Positions 26,682 through 38,849 are shown, counted from the first letter of the stretch. The stretch: DNA of 64,000 bases from Litorisediminicola beolgyonensis (GCF_042679605.1 NZ_JBHTMU010000003.1:115960-179959), one strand, 5' to 3'. A program made the numbers and translations. Notes: generated from the letters alone by a model not told the origin.

Positions 26682-28043
26682 TCACGCGATCCGCACGCCC
26701 TGTCGCACCAGCGCATCCTGCACCGCGTCGCGCGCGATCTCAGACGGGGGGACGCCGCTCCGGACCGCGAGCGCGGCAGCGACGCCCGCGCCCTGGCCGG
26801 TGACGGCGCAGCAGGCCATGTTGCGGGTCGCCGCGTGGGCGATCCGGTCGCCGCCGATGGCGCGCCCGGCCACCAAGAGCCCCTCGACGCCCTGTGGCAG
26901 GAGCGCGCGATAGGGGATGTGCATGTAGCGGCCCGTGGTGGGCAGGATCAGCACGCCGTAGCCGTCGATGAATTCGGGATAGATCCCGATGCTGTCCGCA
27001 AAGCGGGCCTCGCCCCGCACATCCGCCTCGGTCATGTCGTAGACCGCGGCGATCTTGCGGGTGTCGCGGATGCCGATGGACATGCCGAAATTCCTCAGCC
27101 GCGCGTCCTCGCAACCGGGCGTATAGGCGCGGAGCGCGTCGATGGCCGCCATCGCCTGCCGCCGCCCCTCGATCTCGAAGCGGGTGAGGCTGTCGGGATC
27201 GAGCCCGTCGCAGCCCGCGAGATGGACGAGGTTCATATAGGTCATCTCGCCGGTGTCGTGCACGGCGCCCCATGTGCCGCCGATGGTGGTCAGATCGGCG
27301 GGGATCACGCCGTCGCGCCGGGCCGCCTCGAACGGTTTGCCCAGGAAGGGCGAGTACATCGCGTCCTCCTTGCCGTCCGTCTCGACCTGCCACTCGCCAG
27401 AGGACCAGTCCGCATAGGTCTGCGGATCGGCGCGCACGCCCTCGAGAAACCGGCGCTTGTCGACGCCCGCGAGGTGGAACATCACCGAGGCCGCCTGCAT
27501 CTCCTCGACCGGGGTGGTGCGGCAGGGCGCGCCCGCGCGGAACGCGACATCCGCATCGCCCGTGGCGTCGATCACCACGTCTGCGAGGATCGCCTCGCGC
27601 CCGGCCTTGCTTTCGACGATCACCCCAATGATCCGGCTGCCCTCCATCACCGGTGCCACGAAGAGCCGGTGCATCATGACGCGCACGCCCGCCTCTTCGG
27701 CCAGAGTGTCGGCGACGAGCTTGAAGCCCTCGGCGTCGAGCTCATAGCTCAGCGACTGGCTTTCCGGCACCGCGGCGCCCATCGCGCGGGCCCGATCCTC
27801 GAACTCGCGCCCGAGGCCCCCGGCCTCGACGGTGGCCTCGTGGCGATACCAGGCGAAGCCCTCGACGCCCACGACGGTGATATTGCCGCCGAGACAGCCG
27901 AAGCGCTCGATCAGCAGGGTGTCGGCGCCCTCGCGCGCGGCCGCGAGCGCCGCCGCCAGACCGCCGGGGCCGCCGCAGATCACGACCACCTCGGCACGGG
28001 CGGCCACGGGGATGCGCCGGGCCGGTTCCTCGATCGTCTGCAT
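26682..28043 (-). CDS. FAD-dependent oxidoreductase
   Basis: This 453-residue flavoprotein has an N-terminal Rossmann motif (VVICGGPGGLAAALAAAREGADTLLIER). FGCLGGNITVVGVEGF follows, then ADVVIDATGDADVAFRAGAP and a C-terminal FAD-binding end (EGLLVAGRAIGGDRIAHAATRNMACCAVTGQGAG). This is the FAD_oxidored (PF12831) pattern. The first glycine of the dinucleotide loop is Cys-Gly-Gly rather than Gly-x-Gly-x-x-Gly, a small deviation. It is a single gene divergent from proS; the substrate is unknown. Confidence 0.88.
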   Translation of the reverse strand: MQTIEEPARRIPVAARAEVVVICGGPGGLAAALAAAREGADTLLIERFGCLGGNITVVGVEGFAWYRHEATVEAGGLGREFEDRARAMGAAVPESQSLSYELDAEGFKLVADTLAEEAGVRVMMHRLFVAPVMEGSRIIGVIVESKAGREAILADVVIDATGDADVAFRAGAPCRTTPVEEMQAASVMFHLAGVDKRRFLEGVRADPQTYADWSSGEWQVETDGKEDAMYSPFLGKPFEAARRDGVIPADLTTIGGTWGAVHDTGEMTYMNLVHLAGCDGLDPDSLTRFEIEGRRQAMAAIDALRAYTPGCEDARLRNFGMSIGIRDTRKIAAVYDMTEADVRGEARFADSIGIYPEFIDGYGVLILPTTGRYMHIPYRALLPQGVEGLLVAGRAIGGDRIAHAATRNMACCAVTGQGAGVAAALAVRSGVPPSEIARDAVQDALVRQGVRIA

Positions 28044-28178
28044 GGCGGCTCTCCTGATCTTCGGAGCGGCAGGAAGCCTTCGCGGGTGCCTCGCGTCAAG
28101 CCGTTCGCAGCGGATTGAAGGCGCGCGCGCTTTCCCCTACACCTCGCGGCCAATCCAAAGGCTCCAAGAGGTCTGACC

Positions 28179-29510
28179 ATGCGCCTGTCCCGCTATTTCC
28201 TGCCGGTTCTGAAGGAAACGCCGTCCGAGGCGCAGATCGTGTCGCACCGGCTCATGCTGCGCGCGGGCATGATCAAGCAGGCCTCGGCGGGCATCTATTC
28301 GTGGCTGCCCCTGGGCTACAAGGTGCTCAAGCGGATCGAGCAGATCGTGCATGAAGAGCAGGTCCGCGCGGGCCATATCCCGATGCTGATGCCGACGCTT
28401 CAATCGGCCGATCTCTGGCGCGAGAGCGGGCGCTACGACGCTTACGGTCCCGAGATGCTGCGCATCCGCGACCGGCATGACCGCGACATGCTCTACGGTC
28501 CGACCAACGAAGAGCTGATCACCGACATCTTCCGCAGCCACGTGTCGAGCTACCGCGACCTGCCGCTGACGCTCTACCACATCCAGTGGAAGTTCCGCGA
28601 CGAGATCCGCCCGCGCTTCGGAGTGATGCGGGGCCGCGAGTTCCTGATGAAGGACGGCTACAATTTCGACCTGACCAAAGAGGACGCGCTTCACGCCTAT
28701 AACCGGCACCTGGTGAGCTACCTGCGCACCTACGAGCGGATGGGCCTGCAGGCGATCCCGATGCGCGCCGACAGCGGACCGATCGGCGGCGACGACACGC
28801 ATGAGTTCCTGGTGCTGGCCGAAACGGGCGAGTCCGAGGTGTTCTACGACAGCGAGATCACCGATCTGAAATTCGGCGACCGTGAGATCGACTATGACAG
28901 CGTCGAGGCGTGCCGCGCCGTGCTCGAGGAGTTCACCTCGCGCTACGCCCGCACCGACGAGACCCACGATCCGGAGGTCTTCGCCCAGATCCCCGAAGAG
29001 CGCCGCCGCACCGCGCGCGGCATCGAGGTCGGGCAGATCTTCTATTTCGGCACCAAGTATTCCGAGCCGATGGGCGCGACCGTCGTCGATACCGAGGGCA
29101 AGCAGGTGCCGGTCCACATGGGCTCGCACGGGATCGGCGTCAGCCGTCTTCTGGGCGCGATCATCGAGGCCAGCCATGACGACAAGGGGATCATCTGGCC
29201 CGAGGGCGTAACGCCTTTCCATGTCGGCATCGTGAACCTCAAGCAGGGCGATGCCGAGGCCGACGCGGCCTGCCATGCGCTCTATGACAGCCTGGTCACG
29301 ATGGGCCTCGATCCGCTCTACGACGACCGCGACGAGCGGGCGGGCGCGAAATTCGCGACGATGGACTTGATCGGGCTGCCCTGGCGGATCACCGTGGGCC
29401 CGCGCGGGCTGAAGAACGGCGTGGTCGAGCTGACCTCCCGCCGCACCGGCGAGAGCGAGGAACTGCCGCCCGAGCAGGCGCTTACGCGGATCGCGCAGAT
29501 CTACGCCTGA
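28179..29510 (+). CDS. proS: Prolyl-tRNA synthetase, short alphaproteobacterial type
   Basis: This class II synthetase charges tRNA-Pro. At 443 residues it lacks the large editing insertion between motifs 2 and 3, which is normal for alphaproteobacteria. Motif 1 is around ASAGIYSWLPLGYKVLKRIEQIV, motif 2 is WKFRDEIRPRFGVMRGREFLMKDGYNF, and motif 3 is GSHGIGVSRLLGAI. The anticodon-binding domain (PFHVGIVNLKQGD to the C-terminus) closes the protein. A twin-hairpin element lies 13 bp after the stop. Confidence 0.97.
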   Translation: MRLSRYFLPVLKETPSEAQIVSHRLMLRAGMIKQASAGIYSWLPLGYKVLKRIEQIVHEEQVRAGHIPMLMPTLQSADLWRESGRYDAYGPEMLRIRDRHDRDMLYGPTNEELITDIFRSHVSSYRDLPLTLYHIQWKFRDEIRPRFGVMRGREFLMKDGYNFDLTKEDALHAYNRHLVSYLRTYERMGLQAIPMRADSGPIGGDDTHEFLVLAETGESEVFYDSEITDLKFGDREIDYDSVEACRAVLEEFTSRYARTDETHDPEVFAQIPEERRRTARGIEVGQIFYFGTKYSEPMGATVVDTEGKQVPVHMGSHGIGVSRLLGAIIEASHDDKGIIWPEGVTPFHVGIVNLKQGDAEADAACHALYDSLVTMGLDPLYDDRDERAGAKFATMDLIGLPWRITVGPRGLKNGVVELTSRRTGESEELPPEQALTRIAQIYA

Positions 29511-29523
29511 GCCGAGCGCTGGC

Positions 29524-29567
29524 CGAAATCCGGACCGGATTTCGCGCGGAAACCGGATCGGTTTCCG
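29524..29567. repeat. 44-nt twin-hairpin element, copy 2 (proS/glmM convergent gap)
   Basis: Hairpin 1 is CGAAATCCG-GAC-CGGATTTCG, then CG, then CGGAAACCG-GAT-CGGTTTCCG. The second stem is in the opposite arm order to copy 1 but pairs equally well. It fills most of the gap between the convergent proS and glmM stops, where it could act as a bidirectional terminator, although no T-run follows. Confidence 0.9.
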
Positions 29568-29579
29568 TCACCGCCCGGG

Positions 29580-30923
29580 TCAAGCGGCGCGTTCGACCTC
29601 GGCGACGATGCCATCCACGAGCCGGGTCAGGAGCGCCTCGTCCTCGCATTCGGCCATCACCCGGATCAGCGGCTCGGTACCGGACTTGCGGATGAGGACC
29701 CGCCCGCGCGCGCCCATCTCGGCCTCCGCGTCGCGGATCGCCTCCTGCACCGCGGCCGTCTCGAGCGGCGCCTGGCCTGCGGTGTAGCGAACGTTGCGCA
29801 GCATCTGCGGCACCGGCTCGAAATTCTGGCTGAGCCGCGAGGCGGGCTGCCCGGTGCGCTTCATCTCGGCCAGGAACTGCAGCCCGGCCATCAGACCGTC
29901 GCCGGTGGTCGCGAAATCGGTCATCACGATGTGACCCGACTGCTCGCCACCGAGGTTCCAGCCGCCGCGGCGCATCGCCTCGACGACATAGCGGTCGCCG
30001 ACCCCGGTTCTCTCGAGCCTCAGACCGCGCGCTTCCAAGAACCGCTCGAGCCCGAGATTGCTCATCACGGTCGCGACCAGCGTGCCGTCGCGAAGCCGCG
30101 CATCCTCGGCCCAGCGGGCCGCCATCAGCGCCATGATCTGGTCGCCATCGGCCACGCGCCCGGTCTCGTCGATCAGGATCACCCGGTCGGCATCGCCATC
30201 GAGGCAGATGCCGACATCGGCGCCGTGCGCGACCACGGTCTCGGCGGCGACCTGCGGCTTGGTCGATCCGCAGGCATCGTTGATGTTGAGCCCGTTCGGC
30301 GAGACGCCGACCGGGATGACCTCGGCACCAAGCTCCCAGAGCACCTCGGGCGCGGTCCGGTAGGCGGCACCATTGGCGCAGTCGACGACCACCTTGAGCC
30401 CTTCGAGGCTCAGCCCCGCAGGCAGGGTGGATTTCACCCGCTCCTGGTACCGAAAGCGGCCGTCGTCGATCCGCTTTGCGCGGCCGATATTGTCGGCCTG
30501 GGCCGGCTCGACCCCCGCCGCCACCAGCGCCTCGATCTCTTCCTCGGCCTCGTCCGACAGCTTGAACCCGTCGGGGCCGAAGAACTTGATCCCGTTGTCG
30601 GGGGCGGGGTTGTGGCTGGCCGAGATCATGATGCCCAGATCGGCCCGCATCGACGGGGTCAGAAGACCCACCGCCGGTGTCGGCACCGGACCCAGGAGCA
30701 GGACCGACATCCCGGTCGAGGTCAGCCCCGCGGTCAGCGCATTCTCGAACATGTAACCCGAGAGGCGCGTGTCCTTCCCGATCACCACGCGGTGCACGCC
30801 GCCGCGCTCGCGGCGGAAATAGCGCCCCGCCGCGGCGCCGATGGCGAGCGCCATCTCGGCGGTCATCGGATGCGTATTGGCGCGGCCCCGAACCCCGTCG
30901 GTGCCAAACAGCTCACGTCCCAT
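29580..30923 (-). CDS. glmM: Phosphoglucosamine mutase
   Basis: GlmM converts glucosamine-6-phosphate to glucosamine-1-phosphate on the way to UDP-GlcNAc for peptidoglycan and LPS. The 447-residue protein begins MGRELFGTDGVRGRAN. It has the phosphoserine loop MISASHNPAPDNGIKFFG with Ser103 as the phosphorylated residue, the metal loop CLDGDADRVILID, the sugar loop GGEQSGH and the phosphate-binding RKSGTEPLIRVMAE. Its start overlaps the folP stop by 11 nt, so it belongs to a folB-folP-glmM unit. Confidence 0.97.
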   Translation of the reverse strand: MGRELFGTDGVRGRANTHPMTAEMALAIGAAAGRYFRRERGGVHRVVIGKDTRLSGYMFENALTAGLTSTGMSVLLLGPVPTPAVGLLTPSMRADLGIMISASHNPAPDNGIKFFGPDGFKLSDEAEEEIEALVAAGVEPAQADNIGRAKRIDDGRFRYQERVKSTLPAGLSLEGLKVVVDCANGAAYRTAPEVLWELGAEVIPVGVSPNGLNINDACGSTKPQVAAETVVAHGADVGICLDGDADRVILIDETGRVADGDQIMALMAARWAEDARLRDGTLVATVMSNLGLERFLEARGLRLERTGVGDRYVVEAMRRGGWNLGGEQSGHIVMTDFATTGDGLMAGLQFLAEMKRTGQPASRLSQNFEPVPQMLRNVRYTAGQAPLETAAVQEAIRDAEAEMGARGRVLIRKSGTEPLIRVMAECEDEALLTRLVDGIVAEVERAA

Positions 30924-31923
30924 AGCTCTCTCCTTGCCCGATCGCCGCCCAGAGGCGGAGCGCCTGCGCGGTCTCGGCCACGTCATGCACGCGCAGAATC
31001 TGCACCCCTTGCGCGGCGGCGGCAAGCGCCACGCCGAGCGATCCCGGCATCCTTTCGCCGGGCTCTGTCACATTTGAAACAGTGCCGATGAAGCGCTTGC
31101 GCGAGGCGCCGAGCAGGATCGGACAGCCGAGCCCATGGTAAAGCGCGATCCCGCGCAGGAGCGCGAGGTTGTGAAGCAGGTTCTTGCCGAAGCCGATGCC
31201 GGGATCGACGCAGACCCGGTCCTTCGCGATCCCGGCGTCGATGGCCGCGCTGACGCGCTCTGCGAGGTAGTCCGCGACCTCGCCCAGAACGTCATCGTAG
31301 CGCGGCGCCTCCTGCATGGTCTCGGGCGTGCCCTGCGCATGCATCAGGCAGAGCGCGGCACCGGCCTCGGCGGTGACAGCGGCGATCTCGGGATCGAAGC
31401 TCATCGCCGAGACATCGTTGACAAGTGTCGCGCCCGCAGCGAGCGCGGCCTCGGCGACGCGGGCCTTGCGGGTATCGATGGAGATCGGCGCCCGGGTCTC
31501 GGCCGCGAGCGCTTCGATCACAGGCACGACACGGGCGATCTCTTCTGCGACGGGCACCTCGGCGGCGCCGGGACGGGTGCTTTCGCCGCCGATATCGAGG
31601 ATATCCGCGCCTTCGGCGAGCATCGCGCGCCCGCGCGCGACCGCGGCCCGAACCGAGAAATGCTGGCCACCGTCGGAAAAGCTGTCGGGCGTGACGTTCA
31701 GGATGCCCATGACGCGCGGCCGGTCCATCGACAGGCCCGCAAGCGGCGCGCGCGGCGCGGTCAGGGCGGCGCGGATGTCATTGGGCAAGTCGGCGAGCCG
31801 ACAGATGTCTCCGCTCTCCCGGTCTTCGACATGGGTGAAGAGGACGGGGCCGCCCGCCAAGGGATGGGCGTCGGACGGGGCGAGACGGTCGAGGAGGGGC
31901 AGGGGGCGAAAGCGAGAACTCAT
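30913..31923 (-). CDS. folP: Dihydropteroate synthase
   Basis: FolP joins p-aminobenzoate to the pterin in folate synthesis and is the sulfonamide target. The 336-residue protein has a 60-residue N-terminal extension and then the TIM-barrel signatures MGILNVTPDSFSDGG, DILDIGGESTRPGA, ISIDTRKA, CVDPGIGFGKN and GASRKRFIG. It starts at MSSRFRPLPLL, the second Met of the frame. A twin-hairpin element separates it from the upstream folB-like gene. Confidence 0.96.
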   Translation of the reverse strand: MSSRFRPLPLLDRLAPSDAHPLAGGPVLFTHVEDRESGDICRLADLPNDIRAALTAPRAPLAGLSMDRPRVMGILNVTPDSFSDGGQHFSVRAAVARGRAMLAEGADILDIGGESTRPGAAEVPVAEEIARVVPVIEALAAETRAPISIDTRKARVAEAALAAGATLVNDVSAMSFDPEIAAVTAEAGAALCLMHAQGTPETMQEAPRYDDVLGEVADYLAERVSAAIDAGIAKDRVCVDPGIGFGKNLLHNLALLRGIALYHGLGCPILLGASRKRFIGTVSNVTEPGERMPGSLGVALAAAAQGVQILRVHDVAETAQALRLWAAIGQGESYGT

Positions 31924-31965
31924 GGCGCGTGGATGTGGCAAAAGCGCAAGCGCATCAAGGGCGGC

Positions 31966-32009
31966 CGGATTTCGATTCGAAATCCGCGCGAAATCCGGTT
32001 CGGATTTCG
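31966..32009. repeat. 44-nt twin-hairpin element, copy 3 (folB/folP gap)
   Basis: Hairpin 1 is CGGATTTCG-ATT-CGAAATCCG, then CG, then CGAAATCCG-GTT-CGGATTTCG. The two stems are mirror versions of one sequence. It lies between co-directional genes that probably share a transcript, so here it would form in the mRNA between folB and folP. Confidence 0.9.
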
Positions 32010-32022
32010 GCGTCGCGCCGGT

Positions 32023-32958
32023 TCACCCCGGCATCTCGTCGAGAGCGAGCGCGCGCAGGGGCACCGTCGTCTCACCGGTGGGAGCGGGCGCACCCAGCAT
32101 GATCAACTCGCAGGCCTCCATGCGGCCCGCGAACCACGACGTGAGCGCCAAGGGGTCGGGATGCGCGCCCATCGGGCCTTCGGTCGCGTCGAGAACCATC
32201 TTGGACGGCGCCCAGAGGCAGACCTGGCCGTTCTTCATCGCCCAGTCGAGCTCGGTCCGCGTGGCGACCACCTTGGCGCGCTCGTCGCGCGCTGCGACCC
32301 GCCAGCCGTTCTGCTCGATGGCGAGAAGCGCGATGCGCCGTTCCACCCATTTATGTGGCGCGAGCGGCCGGGGGGGCTCTGCGTCAGGCAGACCCACGCA
32401 GAGGATCACCGGCGCACCTTCGGCGATGAAGGCGTCGATCCAGACGTTCAGCCGGGCGTCGTCAATCGCGGCGTTCGAGAGATAGACGACGCGCGGATGC
32501 GGCCGCTCCTCGGCCAGCGCGGCGGCGCGATCTCCGAGATCGGCCCGCGAGCGGACGATCTCGACGCCGAGCGCGCCGGGCCCACGGTCGAGCTTCTCGA
32601 TCCGCACGAAGGCGCGCAGCGCCTGCGGCTCGGCGAGGATGCGCGTCGCGATGCCCTCGGCCAGGGTCTCGAGCAGGTTAACCCGCTCGGAGGCCAGCTC
32701 GGCGGCGATCGCCTCGGTCACGCGGTCGTAGGAGAGGATGCGGTCGACATCGTCATCGAGCGGTCCGGTGAAGGGCTCCACCTCGACCACGACGTTGAAA
32801 CAGACGCGCTGCGTCGTGCCACGCTCGGCCTGGAAGGCACCGATCTCGACCTCGACGATATGGTCGCGCACCGAGATACGGTCGCGCGGATCGTCTCCGG
32901 CGGTGGCGATGGCGCGCTCGGCGGGATGCGCGAAGGCGAGGCGTACTTCCGAGACCAT
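32023..32958 (-). CDS. folB: Dihydroneopterin aldolase-like protein with C-terminal extension
   Basis: The first about 125 residues follow FolB, which splits 7,8-dihydroneopterin in folate synthesis: VEIGAFQAERGTTQRVCFNVVVEV, ILSYDRVTEAI, VNLLETLAEGIATRIL and the Lys-bearing VRIEKLDRGPGALGVEIVR. FolB proteins are usually about 120 residues. Here another about 180 residues follow, with HKWVERRIALLAIEQNGWRVAARDERAKVV and FAGRMEACELIMLGA, which I cannot assign to a pterin kinase or any other family. folP lies downstream, which supports the folate role. Confidence 0.85.
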   Translation of the reverse strand: MVSEVRLAFAHPAERAIATAGDDPRDRISVRDHIVEVEIGAFQAERGTTQRVCFNVVVEVEPFTGPLDDDVDRILSYDRVTEAIAAELASERVNLLETLAEGIATRILAEPQALRAFVRIEKLDRGPGALGVEIVRSRADLGDRAAALAEERPHPRVVYLSNAAIDDARLNVWIDAFIAEGAPVILCVGLPDAEPPRPLAPHKWVERRIALLAIEQNGWRVAARDERAKVVATRTELDWAMKNGQVCLWAPSKMVLDATEGPMGAHPDPLALTSWFAGRMEACELIMLGAPAPTGETTVPLRALALDEMPG

Positions 32959-33004
32959 GGGTCCCCATTTCGATCAGGTCACGCCGCCATCATACAGATG
33001 CGAA

Positions 33005-33034
33005 ACGGGGCGGTTCCAGTGGAACACGCCCCGT
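33005..33034 (-). terminator. Hairpin terminator candidate after sleB-like gene
   Basis: An 8-bp stem ACGGGGCG/CGCCCCGT continues after a 1-nt bulge into GTTCC/GGAAC with loop AGT, 13 bp in all. On the minus strand, in the direction of the upstream hydrolase gene, it is followed by TTTCG, so the U-run is short. Confidence 0.55.
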
Positions 33035-33102
33035 CACCGCTCGAAACCGACTTATGTCTGCGTTTCTCTTGGCTCGGCGGAACCGCCGGGCTGCCTTTGC
33101 GT

Positions 33103-33738
33103 TCAGTTCGAACTCAGCCGGATCGGCTGCTTGTAGAACCGGTGCACGCCGATCTTGGCGGTCATCGGGAAGCTGCGCGCCCAGTTCGGGCTCACGGCGG
33201 TGGTGTGATAGTGGGTGGCGCCGTCGGTCAGCTGGCGCGGTGCGCCTTCGACCATGAGGCGGGCGACCTTGCCGACTTGGCGGAAGGCGGCGGGCTCGGC
33301 GATGGTCTCGGGGAGGCCGTCGCAGGTATAGGTGAACTGGCAGGCATATTTGCGGCCAGTGCCCTGGTTGACGACGCCGCAGATCGAGTTCGGGTAGCGC
33401 GGGCTGTCGACGCGGTTCAGGATGACCTCGGCCACGGCGAATTGGCCTTTCACGGTCTCGCCGCGGGCCTCGAAGTAAAGAGCTTCGGCCAGGCATTCCC
33501 ATTCCGATCCGCCTTCACGGAACGATTGGGTGCTGAGCCAGTTTTTGGAATATTGCAGGGCCTTCACAGCGCCCTCGGGGGCGGGCTCGACCATGCGTTG
33601 CAGATGCGCGCTGGCAGCCGCGTTCAGCGCGCGGCTCTCCTCGCGCAGAAGATTTCCCATGTCGGACTCGGCTGCCTGTGCCAAGCCCGGCTGTGCGACG
33701 CAAAGCGCCACAAGCGCAGAAACTAGAAAGCGAACCAT
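33103..33738 (-). CDS. Cell wall hydrolase SleB-type
   Basis: This 211-residue secreted protein has a signal peptide (MVRFLVSALVALCVAQPGLAQA) and a Hydrolase_2/SleB domain. Key parts are ECLAEALYFEARGE with the catalytic Glu, GQFAVAEVILNRVDSPRYPNSICGVVNQG and a disulfide-like Cys pair. It ends ATHYHTTAVSPNWARSF. Such enzymes cleave peptidoglycan glycan strands. I chose the second Met because GAGG lies 6 nt before it. It is a single gene, downstream of nothing in the same direction. Confidence 0.92.
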   Translation of the reverse strand: MVRFLVSALVALCVAQPGLAQAAESDMGNLLREESRALNAAASAHLQRMVEPAPEGAVKALQYSKNWLSTQSFREGGSEWECLAEALYFEARGETVKGQFAVAEVILNRVDSPRYPNSICGVVNQGTGRKYACQFTYTCDGLPETIAEPAAFRQVGKVARLMVEGAPRQLTDGATHYHTTAVSPNWARSFPMTAKIGVHRFYKQPIRLSSN

Positions 33739-33905
33739 TGGTGTCCTCATCGTGTAGCAGCAGTTTTGGAGGCCGTGGGGACGTGCCTCCCGATCGCCGC
33801 ATCACCTATTCGATGAGGTTCCCAAGATCTAGTTTGACAGCCGCCGTGTCGGCTGAGAATCGCCGATCTCATTGATTCGGCTTCTGTATGTTGTGGCGAT
33901 TCGGG

Positions 33906-36485
<2,580 letters not shown>

Positions 36486-36526
36486 AATACGCCTGTCAGT
36501 CTGTCATGCAAGCCTGACTTTGCGCG

Positions 36527-38764
36527 TCAGCCTTCGAGGCGCGTGAGGTCGGCGACCGAGAGGCAGGTCGTGCGGATCCGGCTGAGCAGGTTGAGACGGT
36601 TGCGGCGGAGAATCTCGCTGTCGGCATTGACCTGAACGGTGTCGAAGAACGCATCGACCGACGGGCGCAGCGCGGCCATGGCGGCCATGGCGGTTCCGAA
36701 ATCCTCGGCGTTCATCGCCGGGGCGATCTTGGCCTCGGCCGCATCGAGGGCGTCGAAAAGCGCGCGCTCCGCATCGGTTTCGGCGAATTTGCGGTCGGCG
36801 CCGAAGCTGTATTCGACCCCGTCCTTGGTCTCGGCCTGCGTCAGGAAGTTGTTGGCCCGTTTGAAGCCCTGCACGAGGTTCTCGCCATCCTCGGTGTCGA
36901 GCACCGCCTGGAGCGCGCGGGCGCGGGTGACGAGCAGCGTCAGGTCATCGGTTCCGGGCATCGCGAGACAGGCGTCGATCACGTCATGCCGCAATCCCTC
37001 GTCGCGCAGGAACACCTTCAAGCGGTCATGGATGAAGCCCAGAAGATCGGCGGATTTGTCCGGCACGCTCGACATCACGTCATCGACCGGCTCGCGATCC
37101 TCGGGATGTAGCGCTTCGAGAACGGTTTCCAGGGCGGTGCCGAAGACACCGTGATCGGCGATCTCTTCCAGGAGGTCTCGCAGCTTCGGGACGGCCATGT
37201 CGGGCAGGTCGTCGCTGCTGGCCGAGGTCTTGATCTGAACTAGCTGGCCTTCGAGATAGCGCAAGAGCGGCAGGCGCAGCCTGTTCTCGAGGATCAGGCG
37301 GATCACGCCGAGCGCGGCACGGCGGAGCGCGAAGGGGTCCTTGGAGCCGGTGGGCTTTTCGTCGATGGCCCAGAACGCGGCGAGCGTGTCGATCTTGTCG
37401 GCGAGCGCGACGGTGACCGAGACGGGCTTGCGCGGGACGCTGTCGGACGGCCCCAAGGGCGCGTAATGCTCCTGCGCCGCCGCCGCGACGGCGCTGTCGA
37501 GACCCGCGGCCTCGGCGTAATAGCGCCCCATAAGCCCCTGAAGTTCCGGGAACTCGTAGACCATCTCCGAGGCAAGGTCGGCCTTGGCGATCTCGGCGGC
37601 CTGCGCGGCCAGTTTCGGATCGGCGCCGACGCGCGGCGCCAGCGTACGCGCGAGCTTGGAAATCCTTTCGATCCGAGCGCGTTGCGAGCCGATCTTGTTG
37701 TGGAACGTGACGTTCGCAAGCTGGTCGAGCCAGGGCTTCATGCGCTGGTCGCGGGCGATGCGCAGATCGTTTTCCCAAAAGAACTTGGCATCGCTCAGAC
37801 GCGCGGACAGCACCTTCTGATTGCCCGCGAGGATCGTCGCGCCGTCATCGGCGGTCTCGCGATTGGCCACCGTCACGAAGCGCTCGATCCGGCCGCTGCG
37901 GGGGTTGCGCACCGAGAAGAACTTCTGGTGCTCCTTCATTGAGGTCTGGAGCACTTCCGGCGGCAGGTCCAGGAACTCGGCACCGATCTCGCCCATGAGT
38001 ACCACGGGCCATTCCACGAGCCCGGCCACCTCGGCGAGAAGGCCCTGGTCCTCGACCAGTTCCTGGCCGATGGCGAAGGACCGGTTGGCGGCATCATGCG
38101 CGATGGTCTCGGCGCGGGTGGCTGGGTTCAGGACCACTTTCGCGCGGGTGAGCTTTGCCTCGTAATCCTCGAAAGACGTGACCGAAATTTCTCCGGGCGC
38201 CATGAAGCGATGGCCCTCGGTCCGGTCGCCCGCGCGGATGCCGTCGATGTCGAGCGGGACGATCTCTGCCTCGCCCGCGTCATTGGTCAGGATGCAGAGG
38301 ATGCGATGCAGGGGACGGACCCAGCGCAGCGATCCCGCGCCCCAGCGCATGGATTTCGGCCAGGGAAAGTCGCGGATCACGCGCTCGAGAACCTCGGCCA
38401 CGATCTCGGGCGCGGCGCGTCCGGGACGCTCGATCATCGCGTAGAAGACGCGGCCCTTCTTGTCGTCGCGCTCTTCGAGCTGGTCGCGGGTCACACCGGC
38501 GCCGCGCAGGAAGCCCTCGATGGCCTTCTCGGGCGCGTCGGTGCGGGGGCCTTTGCGCTCTTTGCGCTGATCGGGCGAGCGCGCCAGAAGGCCTTCGACG
38601 GCGAGGGTCAGGCGGCGCGGCGTGGCGAAGGCTTCGGCATGGGCATAGGTCAGACCCGCCTCGACGAGACCGTCCGTCATCCGCGCTTTCAGGTCCGCGG
38701 ACGCACGCGCCTGCATGCGGGCGGGGATTTCCTCGGAAAAGAGTTCGATCAGGAGATCGGGCAT
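36527..38764 (-). CDS. glyS: Glycyl-tRNA synthetase beta subunit
   Basis: GlyS is the tRNA-binding subunit of the tetrameric bacterial GlyRS. The 745-residue protein begins MPDLLIELFSEEIPARMQ. It has RWGAGSLRWVRPLHRI, the HD-like centre with NKIGSQRARIERISKLA, and DPFALRRAALGVIRLILE, and ends in a DALR-like anticodon-binding domain. Its partner glyQ normally lies just upstream; here the upstream gene is eda, and glyQ is not in the window. ppdK follows in the same direction. Confidence 0.97.
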   Translation of the reverse strand: MPDLLIELFSEEIPARMQARASADLKARMTDGLVEAGLTYAHAEAFATPRRLTLAVEGLLARSPDQRKERKGPRTDAPEKAIEGFLRGAGVTRDQLEERDDKKGRVFYAMIERPGRAAPEIVAEVLERVIRDFPWPKSMRWGAGSLRWVRPLHRILCILTNDAGEAEIVPLDIDGIRAGDRTEGHRFMAPGEISVTSFEDYEAKLTRAKVVLNPATRAETIAHDAANRSFAIGQELVEDQGLLAEVAGLVEWPVVLMGEIGAEFLDLPPEVLQTSMKEHQKFFSVRNPRSGRIERFVTVANRETADDGATILAGNQKVLSARLSDAKFFWENDLRIARDQRMKPWLDQLANVTFHNKIGSQRARIERISKLARTLAPRVGADPKLAAQAAEIAKADLASEMVYEFPELQGLMGRYYAEAAGLDSAVAAAAQEHYAPLGPSDSVPRKPVSVTVALADKIDTLAAFWAIDEKPTGSKDPFALRRAALGVIRLILENRLRLPLLRYLEGQLVQIKTSASSDDLPDMAVPKLRDLLEEIADHGVFGTALETVLEALHPEDREPVDDVMSSVPDKSADLLGFIHDRLKVFLRDEGLRHDVIDACLAMPGTDDLTLLVTRARALQAVLDTEDGENLVQGFKRANNFLTQAETKDGVEYSFGADRKFAETDAERALFDALDAAEAKIAPAMNAEDFGTAMAAMAALRPSVDAFFDTVQVNADSEILRRNRLNLLSRIRTTCLSVADLTRLEG

Positions 38765-38849
38765 CGGAGCCTCTTCGGTCGCGTGACGCCCCGGGGGATA
38801 GCGCCGCCCGCCGCCCCCGTCCAGCGGATAAGGCGGCGGTTCGGCGCCA

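Noticed and set aside
26682..28043. Frameshifted or truncated flavoprotein because of the odd glycine loop
   Set aside because: The reading frame is intact at normal length with a complete C-terminal FAD segment, so the loop variation is natural.
33739..33905. Gene or RNA in the gap upstream of the sleB-like gene
   Set aside because: Only promoter-like sequence and weak dyads; nothing that forms a convincing structure.
36486..36526. LacI-type operator before ppdK, as for eno and edd
   Set aside because: No GTTAGCG-like sequence exists in the 41-bp gap between glyS and ppdK.
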